In this document: positions 8,609-18,164 of the stretch, piece by piece | Numbering within the stretch: the stretch's first letter is position 1 | How the letters are laid out: every line of letters begins with the position of its first letter | Assembly (NCBI GenBank): GCA_017409005.1 | Contig: JAFQTP010000001.1 | Span: 62,001-126,000, forward strand | DNA: 64,000 nucleotides | Origin: Clostridia bacterium | Lineage (GTDB): Bacteria; Bacillota; Clostridia; Christensenellales; UBA1242 | Direction: 5' to 3' | Notes under the pieces: model-generated | The model's database searches: none | What the model saw: the letters and a program-made list of their open reading frames with translations, nothing else | What the model was told of the DNA's origin: nothing | Translations under genes and position numbers: made by a program

Positions 8609-8640
8609 TTTACACCTTTAATAAATAATTGTTTCGTTTT

Positions 8641-8666
8641 AAAAAAGAGTTATTAAAACTCTTTTT
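8641..8666 (-). terminator. Terminator at the end of acpS
   Basis: AAAAAGAGTT and AACTCTTTTT pair around a short loop. The stop codon of acpS is just inside the A/T run. Confidence 0.75.
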
Positions 8667-9030
8667 ATGAAAGCACACAAACAGCGGTAGAAGTTGTGTG
8701 AGTGTGAGTTATATTAATATCCCACTCTTTAAAACCCATAATGTTAACAACTTTTTTTGCTGCGTCGCTTAGTTTTAAATATGGTTTTCCACTCTTGTTA
8801 TGGTTAACTTCAATTTCACATAGTGGTATTCCGCCACCAATGCCAATGCCAAGTGCTTTTAAAAATGCTTCTTTAGCACAATATAGCCCTGCTAAACGCA
8901 TTGTGCGATTAACTGTTAGGTTGCAATATCTAACCTCATATTCAGTAAAAAATTTATTTAAAAACCTTTCGTTTTCAACAAACTTTTGCATTCTAACAAT
9001 ATCTAACGAATCTACTCCAACCGATAGCAT
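8665..9030 (-). CDS. acpS: Holo-[acyl-carrier-protein] synthase
   Basis: Transfers 4'-phosphopantetheine from coenzyme A to the serine of acyl carrier protein, activating fatty acid synthesis. The 121 residues match the usual length. Motif VGVDSLDIVRM near residue 4 holds the Mg-binding Asp, AGLYCAKEAFLKALG near 47 holds the Glu/Lys pair, SGKPYLKL near 80 and the end motif ITHTHTTSTAVCVL near 108 are all typical. It is two bases downstream of recX and the last gene of a YigZ-recX-acpS operon. Confidence 0.95.
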   Translation of the reverse strand: MLSVGVDSLDIVRMQKFVENERFLNKFFTEYEVRYCNLTVNRTMRLAGLYCAKEAFLKALGIGIGGGIPLCEIEVNHNKSGKPYLKLSDAAKKVVNIMGFKEWDINITHTHTTSTAVCVLS

Positions 9031-9032
9031 AA

Positions 9033-9641
9033 TTAGTTCTCCTTAAAATTTTTAATAACTCGACTAACTTCTTCATATTCAAACCCCTTAGATAGTAAAA
9101 ACCTATAAAGTTTGTTTAAATTTTCGAAACTAGCCTCTTTACCTTTTAAATATTTATTTGCAAGGGTTAAAATAACATCTTCTTCCGATTCAAACTCTGA
9201 AAGCACATCGTCAATAATTTTTTCAGATATTCCTTTAAGTTTAAGTTCGTTTTTAATTTTTATTTTACCATATTTATTTTTAACACTTCTAACATATATT
9301 CTAGCATAATTTTCGTCATTTATATAATTATATTCGCTAAGTTTTTCTAAAACATAGTTAACAATTTGTTCGCTATAGCCTTTTTCGGTTAAATATTTTT
9401 TTAATTGGCTTTTAGTTTTTAAATTTTTACCAATTAGTGTAACCGCCTTTGTTAGTGCCACACTTTTTTCGTTTTCAAAAACAAGTTCGTCGAGTGTTAG
9501 TTCAGATATTTCAACACCCTCTTTTAAATGGTGTGTAAGTACAAGTTCTAACGAACAACCCAGCCTAAACTCGCCATCTAAAAAAATATTAACTCTGCCT
9601 TTATTTTTTGCTTGTGCTTCAATTTTTGTAATAGTTGCCAA
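9033..9641 (-). CDS. recX: Regulatory protein RecX
   Basis: Modulator that binds RecA filaments and limits recombination. The 202 residues contain the three-helix repeats of RecX: KAVTLIGKNLKTKSQLKKYL, then YSEQIVNYVLEKLSEYNYINDENYARIYVRS, then KIKIKNELKLKGISEKIIDDVL. The N-terminal beta-rich region (ITKIEAQAKNKGRVNIFLDG) is as in Firmicute RecX. It lies four bases after the YigZ gene and two before acpS; recA itself is not in the window. Confidence 0.92.
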   Translation of the reverse strand: MATITKIEAQAKNKGRVNIFLDGEFRLGCSLELVLTHHLKEGVEISELTLDELVFENEKSVALTKAVTLIGKNLKTKSQLKKYLTEKGYSEQIVNYVLEKLSEYNYINDENYARIYVRSVKNKYGKIKIKNELKLKGISEKIIDDVLSEFESEEDVILTLANKYLKGKEASFENLNKLYRFLLSKGFEYEEVSRVIKNFKEN

Positions 9642-9645
9642 TTGT

Positions 9646-10224
9646 TTACACCCTAATTAATTTTGTTTCACCTTTTGTAACTTTTAATGTTTTTAACACT
9701 TCTAAGTTTTCGTCCGCTAAAAATGTTATGCTAATTTTATCGGAATACTCAAACTTTAAGTTATATATATCACCATTATTTTTCAACGAGTTTAAAACAC
9801 TTTCTTCGCCATAGTTAAGTGTTAAACTAAACTCGGAGGCTTCAGTTAAATTTGTGGTGGCGGCACTATTTAATGCTAAAGTTGCACTTTCGCCATATGC
9901 TCTAACAAGCCCACCTGCGCCAAGTTTAATTCCGCCAAAATATCTTACAACAACAATTAACACATTTGTTAGTTTGCGTTTTTTTATAATTTCTAAAATA
10001 GGTAAACCAGCAGTTCCTTGAGGTTCACCATCGTCGCTTGCCTTTTCGTTTGAATTTATAACATAAGCAAAACAAACATGGGTGGCTTTTTTGTGTTCAT
10101 TTCTAAGTTGTTTTAAATAATTATTTGCAGTTTCAACATTTTCACAAAAAAACGCATAGCCAATAAATTTTGACTTTTTAATTTCTAATATTTCACTAAC
10201 ATCTTGCTTAATTGTAAGTTTCAT
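9646..10224 (-). CDS. YigZ/IMPACT family protein (UPF0029)
   Basis: A 192-residue member of the conserved YigZ/IMPACT family, whose role is poorly known (a link to translation has been proposed in eukaryotes; the bacterial form is uncharacterised). The signature is clear: KKSKFIGYAF, the ATHVCFAYVI strand, SDDGEPQGTAGLPIL, and VVVRYFGGIKLGAGGLVRAY. The C-terminal ferredoxin-like domain (about 120-192) is also typical. First gene of a three-gene operon with recX and acpS. Confidence 0.92.
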   Translation of the reverse strand: MKLTIKQDVSEILEIKKSKFIGYAFFCENVETANNYLKQLRNEHKKATHVCFAYVINSNEKASDDGEPQGTAGLPILEIIKKRKLTNVLIVVVRYFGGIKLGAGGLVRAYGESATLALNSAATTNLTEASEFSLTLNYGEESVLNSLKNNGDIYNLKFEYSDKISITFLADENLEVLKTLKVTKGETKLIRV

Positions 10225-10261
10225 AACTAATTGTTATTATACTTTAAAACTTAAAAAAAAC

Positions 10262-10294
10262 AAAACAATAAAAAGCCACCACTTTTTATTGTTT
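10262..10294 (-). terminator. Intrinsic terminator after metK
   Basis: AAAACAATAAAAAG and CTTTTTATTGTTTT pair exactly around a 6-base loop, 14 bases beyond the metK stop on the minus strand. Confidence 0.85.
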
Positions 10295-10307
10295 TAAATT
10301 TAATGTT

Positions 10308-11396
10308 TTACATTTTTAGTTTTTTAATTTTCTCCCAACTAAAATCGCGGCCAAAGTGCCCATAGCAAGCAGTTTGAGCATAAATAGGTTTGTTTAACCC
10401 AAGTTCGTTAATCATGCTTTGCGGATGGAAATCAAAGTTACAATTAACAATTTCATAAATTTTGTTTAGCGGTAATGTTTCGGTACCAAAAGTGTTAATG
10501 TTTAAACTAATTGGTTCGGTTAAACCAAAACCATAACTTATTTGAAGTTCAACTTTTTTTGCCAGCCCATTTGCAACAATATTCTTGGCAACATATCTTA
10601 AATAATATGCAGCACTTCTATCTACCTTTGTTGAATTTTTAGAACTAAAACAACCGCCGCCAACTCTGCCAACACCACCGTAAGTATCTACAACAATTTT
10701 TCTGCCTACACACCCACTATCGCTGTAGCTTCCCCACACAGTAAATTTGCCACCCGCATTAATTAAAATTTGAGGGTTAATGCTTAAAGTTTTATATTCC
10801 TTTAAAATCGGTTCAACAACATTTTTAAATATTATATTTCTAACCTCGGTTAAACCTAATTTATCACTATGCGAAACTGCAAGTAAAATGGTGTGAATTC
10901 TAACTGGATTTTCATCGTCATATTCAACACTAACTTGGCTTTTAGCATCGGCAAAAAAGTTATGGTTTGTTAGCCTAAAATTTTCGTATACTCGCATTAG
11001 TTTATGTGCAAGCATAATTGGAAGCGGCATAAGTTCTGGTGTGTCGGAGCACGCATATCCATAAATAATTCCTTGGTCGTTTGCGGTAACTACTTCTTTA
11101 TCTACTGCCTCATTAATATCTGGCGATTGGCTTGAAACTTCTTTTATAATTTCAAACTCGTTTTCGTTATATCCAACATAATGTAGCACCTTTTTGGCAA
11201 TAAGTTCATAGTTTATGTTACTTTTTGTGGTTGCTTCGCCGTAAATAAATAATTTATTGTTTTTTATGGCACACTCAACAGCCATTTGTGATTTTGGATC
11301 GGAACGCAAAGCTTCGTCTAAAAAACAATCTGCAATAACATCACAGGTTTTATCTGGATGCCCTACGTTAACCGATTCACTTGTTAAAATTTTCAT
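10308..11396 (-). CDS. metK: S-adenosylmethionine synthetase
   Basis: Makes SAM from methionine and ATP. Translation starts at ATG 11396 with AAGGAG eight bases before it; the longer open frame upstream is riboswitch RNA. The 362 residues are somewhat shorter than the usual 380-400. GHPDK near 12, NDQG near 104 (family DQG aspartate), GRKIVVDTYGG near 240, KVDRSAAYYLRYVAKNI near 265 and YGHFGRD near 348 are present, so the main catalytic His, Asp, Lys and Arg residues are retained. The active-site loop reads GGGCFSSKNSTKVD instead of GGGAFSGKDPTKVD, and NAGGKFTVWG replaces NPTGRFVIGG, marking a divergent member. Controlled by the SAM-I riboswitch upstream. Confidence 0.94.
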   Translation of the reverse strand: MKILTSESVNVGHPDKTCDVIADCFLDEALRSDPKSQMAVECAIKNNKLFIYGEATTKSNINYELIAKKVLHYVGYNENEFEIIKEVSSQSPDINEAVDKEVVTANDQGIIYGYACSDTPELMPLPIMLAHKLMRVYENFRLTNHNFFADAKSQVSVEYDDENPVRIHTILLAVSHSDKLGLTEVRNIIFKNVVEPILKEYKTLSINPQILINAGGKFTVWGSYSDSGCVGRKIVVDTYGGVGRVGGGCFSSKNSTKVDRSAAYYLRYVAKNIVANGLAKKVELQISYGFGLTEPISLNINTFGTETLPLNKIYEIVNCNFDFHPQSMINELGLNKPIYAQTACYGHFGRDFSWEKIKKLKM

Positions 11397-11430
11397 AGTT
11401 TTCTCCTTAAATTTATTTTGCCATAAAGAA

Positions 11431-11560
11431 CTAAAAAAATCCCATATGCGATGGGATTTTGTTTTGCTATTTTTATTCCATCGCTCAGCCTTTAGCACCT
11501 TGGTTTTTAACTAGGTTGCTGTGTGGTCATAGGGGCTGTCCCTCACACACTCTTTATGGT
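11431..11560 (-). promoter_or_regulatory. SAM-I (S-box) riboswitch upstream of metK
   Basis: The minus strand reads AAAGAG, then GAGGGACAGCCCCTATGA, then ACAGCAACC, then CCAAGGTGCTAAAGGCTGAG, the S-box consensus in order. P1 pairs CCAT (11556-11559) with ATGG (11478-11481). The expression platform is a terminator, AAAATCCCAT...ATGGGATTTTTT (about 11432-11460). The P1 3' strand GCGATGG is complementary to CCATCGC of the terminator arm, so antitermination without SAM and termination with SAM follow from the sequence. Confidence 0.93.
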
Positions 11561-11566
11561 AATTTT

Positions 11567-11595
11567 AGTTTAAACTTTTAGCATATGTTTGTCAA
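11567..11595 (-). promoter_or_regulatory. Promoter of the metK riboswitch transcript
   Basis: TTGACA (11590-11595), 17 bases, TAAACT (11567-11572) on the minus strand. The start point near 11560 begins the riboswitch aptamer. Confidence 0.75.
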
Positions 11596-11651
11596 TTAAT
11601 ATGTTTAACTTTTAATATATTAACACACCTAAATTTACAGCAATAAACTTT

Positions 11652-11678
11652 AAAAAAGCTAGGCATTAACCTAACTTT
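11652..11678 (-). terminator. Probable terminator after mnmA
   Basis: AGTTAGG and CCTAGCT pair (one G-T) around a six-base loop with six T following on the minus strand. Confidence 0.55.
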
Positions 11679-11684
11679 AATTTT

Positions 11685-12767
11685 TTATTTTATAACCTCT
11701 TCAATAATTCCGCCACCCAAGCATTTATTATCACTATAAAAAACAACAAACTGACCTGGTGTTACCGCCCTTTGAGGTTCTTTAAAACTAACGTAAACTT
11801 TTCCGCTATTTTCAAGTTTTACATTTACTTCTTGTTCTGGTTGTCGATACCTAAACTTTGCATTGCAAGTAAATTCGCTTTGTTTAGGCGTGCCCGGAAT
11901 CCAGTTAATTTTGTAACTAATTAGCGCTTTTGAATAAAGTGGTTTTTCGTCGCCTTGGCTAACAATTAGTTCGTTTGTTTTAACATTTTTATCAACAACA
12001 AACCAACGTCCACCATCAGTTCCGCTAACACCACCAATATTTAAACCACGGCGCTGACCAAGTGTGTAATACATAACACCATCGTGCATGCCAACCTGCT
12101 TACCATTTAGGTCTATAATTTTACCACGTTTTGCAGGAATAAAGTTTTTCAAAAACTCTCTAAATTTGCGTTCTCCAATAAAGCAAATTCCTGTGCTATC
12201 TTTTTTTGTTGCAGTAATAAAACCATATTTTTCAGCAATTTTTCTAACCTCTGGTTTTTCCATTTTGCCAAGTGGAAATAACACATGTTCTAGTTGCTTT
12301 TGACTAAGTTGATTTAAAAAGTATGTTTGGTCTTTGTTTTGGTCTGCTGCTTTAAGCAAATAATGGTTGCCATCTGCACTATGCTCAATATCGCAATAAT
12401 GCCCTGTTGCAATATAGTCGGCGCCCAAACTTAGTGCATATTCTAAAAATGGACCAAACTTAATTTCACGGTTACAAAGCACATCTGGGTTTGGTGTGCG
12501 ACCTGCGGCATATTCTTCTAAAAAATAACTAAACACTCTATCCATATATTCTTTAGCAAAATTAACTGAATAATACGGAATGTTTAATTTATTACAAACA
12601 CGCCTAACATCTTCCCAATCTTGGGCAGCGGTGCAACAACCATCTTCATCGTCCTCTTCCCAATTGTGCATAAATAAACCTATTACGTTATATCCTTGCT
12701 CTTTAAGTAGCGCTGCAGCAACAGAACTATCTACACCACCACTCATTCCCACAACAACTGTTTTCAT
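11685..12767 (-). CDS. mnmA: tRNA-specific 2-thiouridylase MnmA
   Basis: Thiolates U34 of tRNA-Lys, -Glu and -Gln. The 360 residues have the ATP-binding PP-loop [16 protein letters not shown] at the N-terminus, the family stretch [21 protein letters not shown], the catalytic cysteine in [14 protein letters not shown] (about 100) and the second catalytic cysteine in [13 protein letters not shown] (about 198). The C-terminal region has [13 protein letters not shown] and the [14 protein letters not shown] barrel strand. It begins one base after the stop of the zinc-ribbon/TM2 gene and is probably cotranscribed with it. A cysteine desulfurase partner is not in the window. Confidence 0.96.
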   Translation of the reverse strand: MKTVVVGMSGGVDSSVAAALLKEQGYNVIGLFMHNWEEDDEDGCCTAAQDWEDVRRVCNKLNIPYYSVNFAKEYMDRVFSYFLEEYAAGRTPNPDVLCNREIKFGPFLEYALSLGADYIATGHYCDIEHSADGNHYLLKAADQNKDQTYFLNQLSQKQLEHVLFPLGKMEKPEVRKIAEKYGFITATKKDSTGICFIGERKFREFLKNFIPAKRGKIIDLNGKQVGMHDGVMYYTLGQRRGLNIGGVSGTDGGRWFVVDKNVKTNELIVSQGDEKPLYSKALISYKINWIPGTPKQSEFTCNAKFRYRQPEQEVNVKLENSGKVYVSFKEPQRAVTPGQFVVFYSDNKCLGGGIIEEVIK

Positions 12768-13277
12768 TTATTTTACTTTCCTTTTAATGCTGTGGTGTTT
12801 CATGGTTACTTCACTTTCGCCTAGCACCACAGGAACTTTATATGTTTTAAAAATTAATCCGCAAATATCAAATGCCCACATAAGCATATTTACCATAAAT
12901 AAATAACCAGCAATTTGCCAGCCATAGCCAACTATATATAGCATTGCTGTGCCCCACGAATTAGTAATAACTAAACGTAGTGCCGAAAATAAAATTGCAA
13001 TACCAAAACTAACAGCACAATAAATGCCTTTTAAGGTTTTGCCAACGTAAAAATTACCAACACCAAACCAGCCCAAAAAAATTGTAAACAAAGTTAATTT
13101 GGTTTTGTTAACATCTTTAGGTAAATTTGTTGTGTAGCAAACATCTTGTTTTCTGTTTTCTTTTAAAGCACGTTTGGCTTCTTTGTTGCTAGATGATAAA
13201 ACTTGTTCGTTAGTAACATTACAATATTTGCAAATTTTGCCATCAACCATTTTAGCACCACAAACTGGACATTTCAT
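12768..13277 (-). CDS. Zinc-ribbon plus TM2-domain membrane protein
   Basis: A 169-residue inner-membrane protein of unknown role. Residues 1-22 form a zinc ribbon (CPVCGAKM...CKYC). A charged linker (about 30-60) follows, then a TM2-like pair of helices (KLTLFTIFLGWFGVGNFYVGKTLKGIY with the Gly/aromatic pattern of TM2 domains) and one further hydrophobic segment near 115-140. The tail is basic (KHHSIKRKVK). The start has AGGAG nine bases upstream. It directly precedes mnmA in the same transcript. TM2 proteins are common and poorly characterised; no enzyme motif is visible. Confidence 0.85.
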   Translation of the reverse strand: MKCPVCGAKMVDGKICKYCNVTNEQVLSSSNKEAKRALKENRKQDVCYTTNLPKDVNKTKLTLFTIFLGWFGVGNFYVGKTLKGIYCAVSFGIAILFSALRLVITNSWGTAMLYIVGYGWQIAGYLFMVNMLMWAFDICGLIFKTYKVPVVLGESEVTMKHHSIKRKVK

Positions 13278-13384
13278 AAACTATCTCCTAATAAATACAC
13301 ATAAGTATAACACACTTTAAATCAAATTCAACAGCAATTTTTATTTGTTTTAAAAACACAATATTTAATTTTATAAAACAAAAA

Positions 13385-13415
13385 TTAGACTTACCTATAA
13401 TTTAGGTGTTATAAT
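13385..13415 (+). promoter_or_regulatory. Promoter with internal palindrome, upstream of the CYTH-like gene
   Basis: TTAGAC (13385-13390) and TATAAT (13410-13415) with 19 bases between, a little long. The spacer contains ACCTATAATTTAGGT (13393-13407), a 5-bp inverted repeat placed where a repressor could block RNA polymerase. An AGGAGG ribosome site lies before the ATG at 13443. Confidence 0.5.
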
Positions 13416-13442
13416 TTTAAAAACAATTAATTAGGAGGACTA

Positions 13443-14030
13443 ATGGGACAAACCGAAATTACAGTTCAAGTTTTTGAAAATATTAATAATGTAAAACAAA
13501 AATTAGTTAGCCTTGGTTACACCGAAAAGGACGAATTTACCGGAGCCGACTATTATTTTACAACTCTACGCGAAAACGAAATTAAAACAGCCACATATAA
13601 ACAACTTTTAGATTCAAGTGTTATTGTTAGAAGTTTTAAAACAAAACACTCAAGCGATGTTAAAAGTTCGTTATTATTTAAAAATAAAGTTTTAGATGCT
13701 GCAGGCAATGTTATTAGCGAAGAAAAAGTTACAACTCAAGTTGCCGATTGCAACACAGCAGTTAAAATTTTAAATTTAGCAAAACTTAATAACTGGGTAA
13801 CATTAAAACAACAAAATGCGTTTTATGTTCTAGGCGAAAAAACAATTATTGTTGGCACTGCCGAAGGTTTAGATGGTTGTTTTATGGAAATTGAAGAATA
13901 TGCTTCAATTGCAGCCCTTACTCCAGAACAAAAAATTGAAACTCTTATAGCCGACGCAAAAAGTTTTGGTTTTAAAATTGGAACCGACACATCTGTAAAA
14001 AAGGTATATATGTTATTTAATAAGCACTAA
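13443..14030 (+). CDS. CYTH-like domain protein
   Basis: A 195-residue soluble protein resembling the CYTH superfamily (class IV adenylate cyclase/thiamine triphosphatase folds), which act on organic triphosphates or polyphosphate. The pattern is N-terminal EITVQVFENINNVKQKLVSLGY, DYYFTT, VIVRSF, then LLFKNKVL...EEKVTT, and the late strand VGTAEGLDGCFMEIEEY, which is the CYTH stretch LDxVEGLGxFxEIE. The ExExK signature at the N-terminus is degenerate (EITVQ), so metal-triphosphate catalysis may be lost or altered. It is a single gene with AGGAGG upstream and a terminator beyond. Assignment is by pattern, not alignment. Confidence 0.7.
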   Translation: MGQTEITVQVFENINNVKQKLVSLGYTEKDEFTGADYYFTTLRENEIKTATYKQLLDSSVIVRSFKTKHSSDVKSSLLFKNKVLDAAGNVISEEKVTTQVADCNTAVKILNLAKLNNWVTLKQQNAFYVLGEKTIIVGTAEGLDGCFMEIEEYASIAALTPEQKIETLIADAKSFGFKIGTDTSVKKVYMLFNKH

Positions 14031-14058
14031 AAAAGCACCACTTAATGTGGTGTTTTTT
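14029..14058. terminator. Bidirectional terminator
   Basis: AAAAAGCACCAC and GTGGTGTTTTTT pair around a five-base loop between two convergent genes, CYTH-like and protease. It overlaps both 3' ends. Confidence 0.85.
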
Positions 14059-16840
14059 AGTATCTTTTACGTTTACAAATTAAAGAAATTATCATGCCTA
14101 AAACAGGAACTCCAAACACAACCGACACAACAATTAGGGCTAATTTAACATCAACAGAACCTTCAGAGTTATTGTTTGTGTTGTTTTCTGTTTCGTAATT
14201 GTTATTAGAATCTGGTTGCGAACCCCCGTTTTCAAGCTCTGTATTATCGGAACCTCCGTTTTCAGGTAACTCGTTGTTACCATTATTTGGGTTATTATCG
14301 TTGTTTGGTTCGCTAGGTGGTAATTCAGTGTTTTCAGAATGTTCAACTTCTAAAATTGTTGCAGTTACAGATTTTTGAGTTGATGTATATTTTCCACTTA
14401 CCTCATCAGCTTCGGCAATAACACTTATGCTTTTGCCAGCCATTTCGTTGGTTACAACAAAACTTGTTCCGTTAATTAAAGTTTTACTATCATTATTTAG
14501 CAAATAATAAAGCTTTACTGTGCCAAAATCTTGCAAAGAATTATTATTTTTATTTTTTAATGTAACATCAACATTAATAGTGTCGCCAACATTAAACTCG
14601 GTTTTTGAAATAGTTAATTCTATGGTTGCTTCCACTGGCTCAACATTAACTAAAATTGTTGTGTTTAATTCTGAATAATTAGAATTTGTTGGAACAAATT
14701 TAATTAATTGATTTGTTGTTGATTGCGGAACTATTGTTGAAAAAACAAAACTCCAAACACCATCTAATGGTTCTTTTGAATAAGCATCAGCAACAACACC
14801 ACCAGTTAAAGTGGCAGAATTTAATGCCAACCCATAAGAAACACTTGTAACCGACGGCAACTGCACAAGTTCCAAATTATAACTAATACTTATTACATGT
14901 GTTATGGTTTTTGATTCATATTTATTTTGAACACCCAAACAGTTGAATTTAATTGTTATTTCGTTTCCACCACTAACACTATATGGGATAACAAATCGGT
15001 TATTTAAAATTTCTTGTTCTGCTCCACCCATAACACTATAAGTTAGGGTTCGTTCGCCAAAATCGGAAAGCAAAGCGTTGTTTGGATTTTTAATTGAAAC
15101 CGTTATAACAACCTCTTCTCCAGCAGCATAAATTGTTTTTGGAGTTGATACACTAACTAAAAGTTCGGTTTCTTTAACACTTGCAACAATTGTTGTTGTA
15201 ATTACCGAATAATAACTTGCTGTTGGCGTAAATTTTACTTCAACAGCATCACCATTTAGTGGAACAATGTTTGGATTAACAAAACTCCAAACACCCTCTA
15301 CATCTAGCCCAGTTAGTGTGTTTTTTACCACACCCCCAGTTAAGCTAGTAGAGTTTAGTTTTTTACCATATTTAATGGTTTCCATGGTTGGGTTTGTTTT
15401 AAGTTCAGCTTCGCCAAAACTTGTTATTGCCTTAATTCTAGCATTAAACACAGTGTTACAAATTGTTAAATCGTCGTCGCCGGCATCATACCAAATATTA
15501 TTATTTGAATCATAATAATAGGTTTGATATTTTGAAACTTGTGCATTAGATATTGTTATGGTGTTTGAACCATCACTATCAACCCAATAACCATCGGTTC
15601 CTATTATTGCCTCTGAATCAACACTAACAACAAACACATCTCCTTGTTTTAACGGAACTCCTGTATCTAGTTTTATATTAGAATAACCTGCAGCAGTTAT
15701 TGAACCCGTTTGAGTATAAACTAAATTGTTAAAAGTAAAACCACTAACCGAAGCATCTAAACTTGAGGGATTTTTATAAATTTTAATTGTATAATCGTAA
15801 CTACTTTGAACTATGTCGGTATCATATGTGCTAACACCAACATGTGTTAAAAGCTCGTCTTTTTCCGATATAAAAACATTTGCCATTGGCGATAAACTTG
15901 ATGTGAAACACATTGGTGAAACACCACCATCGTGCTGATACAAATTATCGTAGCTAGAACTAGGAACAATATCAACAGCCGCAAAATAATCGATTGTTGC
16001 ATCTTCATAAGAAAGCCAAAAATAGCCATTTAATCCCCATTCAGTTCCCCAGCTATTTTTAATTAGCCAAGCCCCATCATTTGTTGGTGTACCATAGCTG
16101 TTCGAAAACTTTTCTTTAGGATAGTTATCGTCCCAACCAACAACCGTAACCGAATGGTCGGCACTGTAAGGATATGAACAATATTGTGCATAATTAGCAC
16201 TATTTAAAAACCTAGAACTACTATAATATGATGTTACTACCGAACCATATGTTAAAATAGCCTCTTTAACATCTGAGGTGGCGGAACTTGGAAATGTGTA
16301 AATATTATCTAAAACATATGTATTTTCGTGCATTTTATCTGCACTAATAGTTGCGTCTGGATTTGAAATTAATGTTGAATATGGTGCAACATCTTCGGGC
16401 GCAAAACCAATCCAACTCGACAAAACAAATGCAGCAAACATTTCGTTTCCACCACAATTGTAATACTCAACATTGCCAGGCAAAACCACATCGTTTGTGC
16501 CCTCACGTGCTCCGTGATATAAAAAGTAGCCCAAATGCCATTCCGATAAATTTAAACTATTACTTGCACCATGATTTTTAATTGCATCGGTTTCAGCACA
16601 CGAAATAACCGAAAACGCCCAACACATACCATAAGAATCTTGGTCTTTTACCGATGTTATGTGGTTTAAATTAGCATAATCGTTATTATAAAATGTTGGA
16701 ATTTCAGAACTAGTTAAAACTGGATTGTTTGAAACACTGGCACTTTCAGCAAAAACTGCATTTCCGTTAAAACAAAAAAACGACGAAACTAAACATGCAC
16801 AACATATTAAAATTAATAATAATATATTTTTATTTTTCAT
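14057..16840 (-). CDS. Secreted papain-family (C1) cysteine protease, membrane anchored at its C-terminus
   Basis: About 927 residues. ATG 16840 is chosen because AAAGGA lies seven bases upstream and a signal peptide follows directly (MKNKNILLLILICCACLVSS..., cleavage likely at VFAES). The protease domain (about 45-310) has the C1 catalytic elements in order: Gln in VKDQDSYGMCWAFS with catalytic Cys near 73, His in DHSVTVVGWDD near 229, and Asn in IKNSWGTEWG near 261. Two copies of an Ig-like unit follow (SVSTPKTIYAAGEEVVITVS and ELTISKTEFNVGDTINVDVT), each preceded by a motif with GGVV. Then come an Asn/Glu/Pro-rich linker and a final membrane helix (LALIVVSVVFGVPVLGM) with a basic end. It should be exposed at the cell surface; substrate unknown. 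Confidence 0.92.
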   Translation of the reverse strand: MKNKNILLLILICCACLVSSFFCFNGNAVFAESASVSNNPVLTSSEIPTFYNNDYANLNHITSVKDQDSYGMCWAFSVISCAETDAIKNHGASNSLNLSEWHLGYFLYHGAREGTNDVVLPGNVEYYNCGGNEMFAAFVLSSWIGFAPEDVAPYSTLISNPDATISADKMHENTYVLDNIYTFPSSATSDVKEAILTYGSVVTSYYSSSRFLNSANYAQYCSYPYSADHSVTVVGWDDNYPKEKFSNSYGTPTNDGAWLIKNSWGTEWGLNGYFWLSYEDATIDYFAAVDIVPSSSYDNLYQHDGGVSPMCFTSSLSPMANVFISEKDELLTHVGVSTYDTDIVQSSYDYTIKIYKNPSSLDASVSGFTFNNLVYTQTGSITAAGYSNIKLDTGVPLKQGDVFVVSVDSEAIIGTDGYWVDSDGSNTITISNAQVSKYQTYYYDSNNNIWYDAGDDDLTICNTVFNARIKAITSFGEAELKTNPTMETIKYGKKLNSTSLTGGVVKNTLTGLDVEGVWSFVNPNIVPLNGDAVEVKFTPTASYYSVITTTIVASVKETELLVSVSTPKTIYAAGEEVVITVSIKNPNNALLSDFGERTLTYSVMGGAEQEILNNRFVIPYSVSGGNEITIKFNCLGVQNKYESKTITHVISISYNLELVQLPSVTSVSYGLALNSATLTGGVVADAYSKEPLDGVWSFVFSTIVPQSTTNQLIKFVPTNSNYSELNTTILVNVEPVEATIELTISKTEFNVGDTINVDVTLKNKNNNSLQDFGTVKLYYLLNNDSKTLINGTSFVVTNEMAGKSISVIAEADEVSGKYTSTQKSVTATILEVEHSENTELPPSEPNNDNNPNNGNNELPENGGSDNTELENGGSQPDSNNNYETENNTNNNSEGSVDVKLALIVVSVVFGVPVLGMIISLICKRKRY

Positions 16841-16909
16841 TAATTTTCCTTTAGTAAAAGGATACAACATTATTTAAAATAAGTAAAACTTTAATAAACA
16901 AAACACAAC

Positions 16910-16940
16910 AAAAAAGCAGAACAAAGTGTTCTGCTTTTTT
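16910..16940 (-). terminator. Intrinsic terminator after gapA
   Basis: AAAAAAGCAGAAC and GTTCTGCTTTTTT pair exactly around a 5-base loop, 17 bases beyond the gapA stop. Confidence 0.9.
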
Positions 16941-16957
16941 ATTAACAAAGTTAACAA

Positions 16958-18151
<1,194 letters not shown>

Positions 18152-18164
18152 TTAAATATAAATT

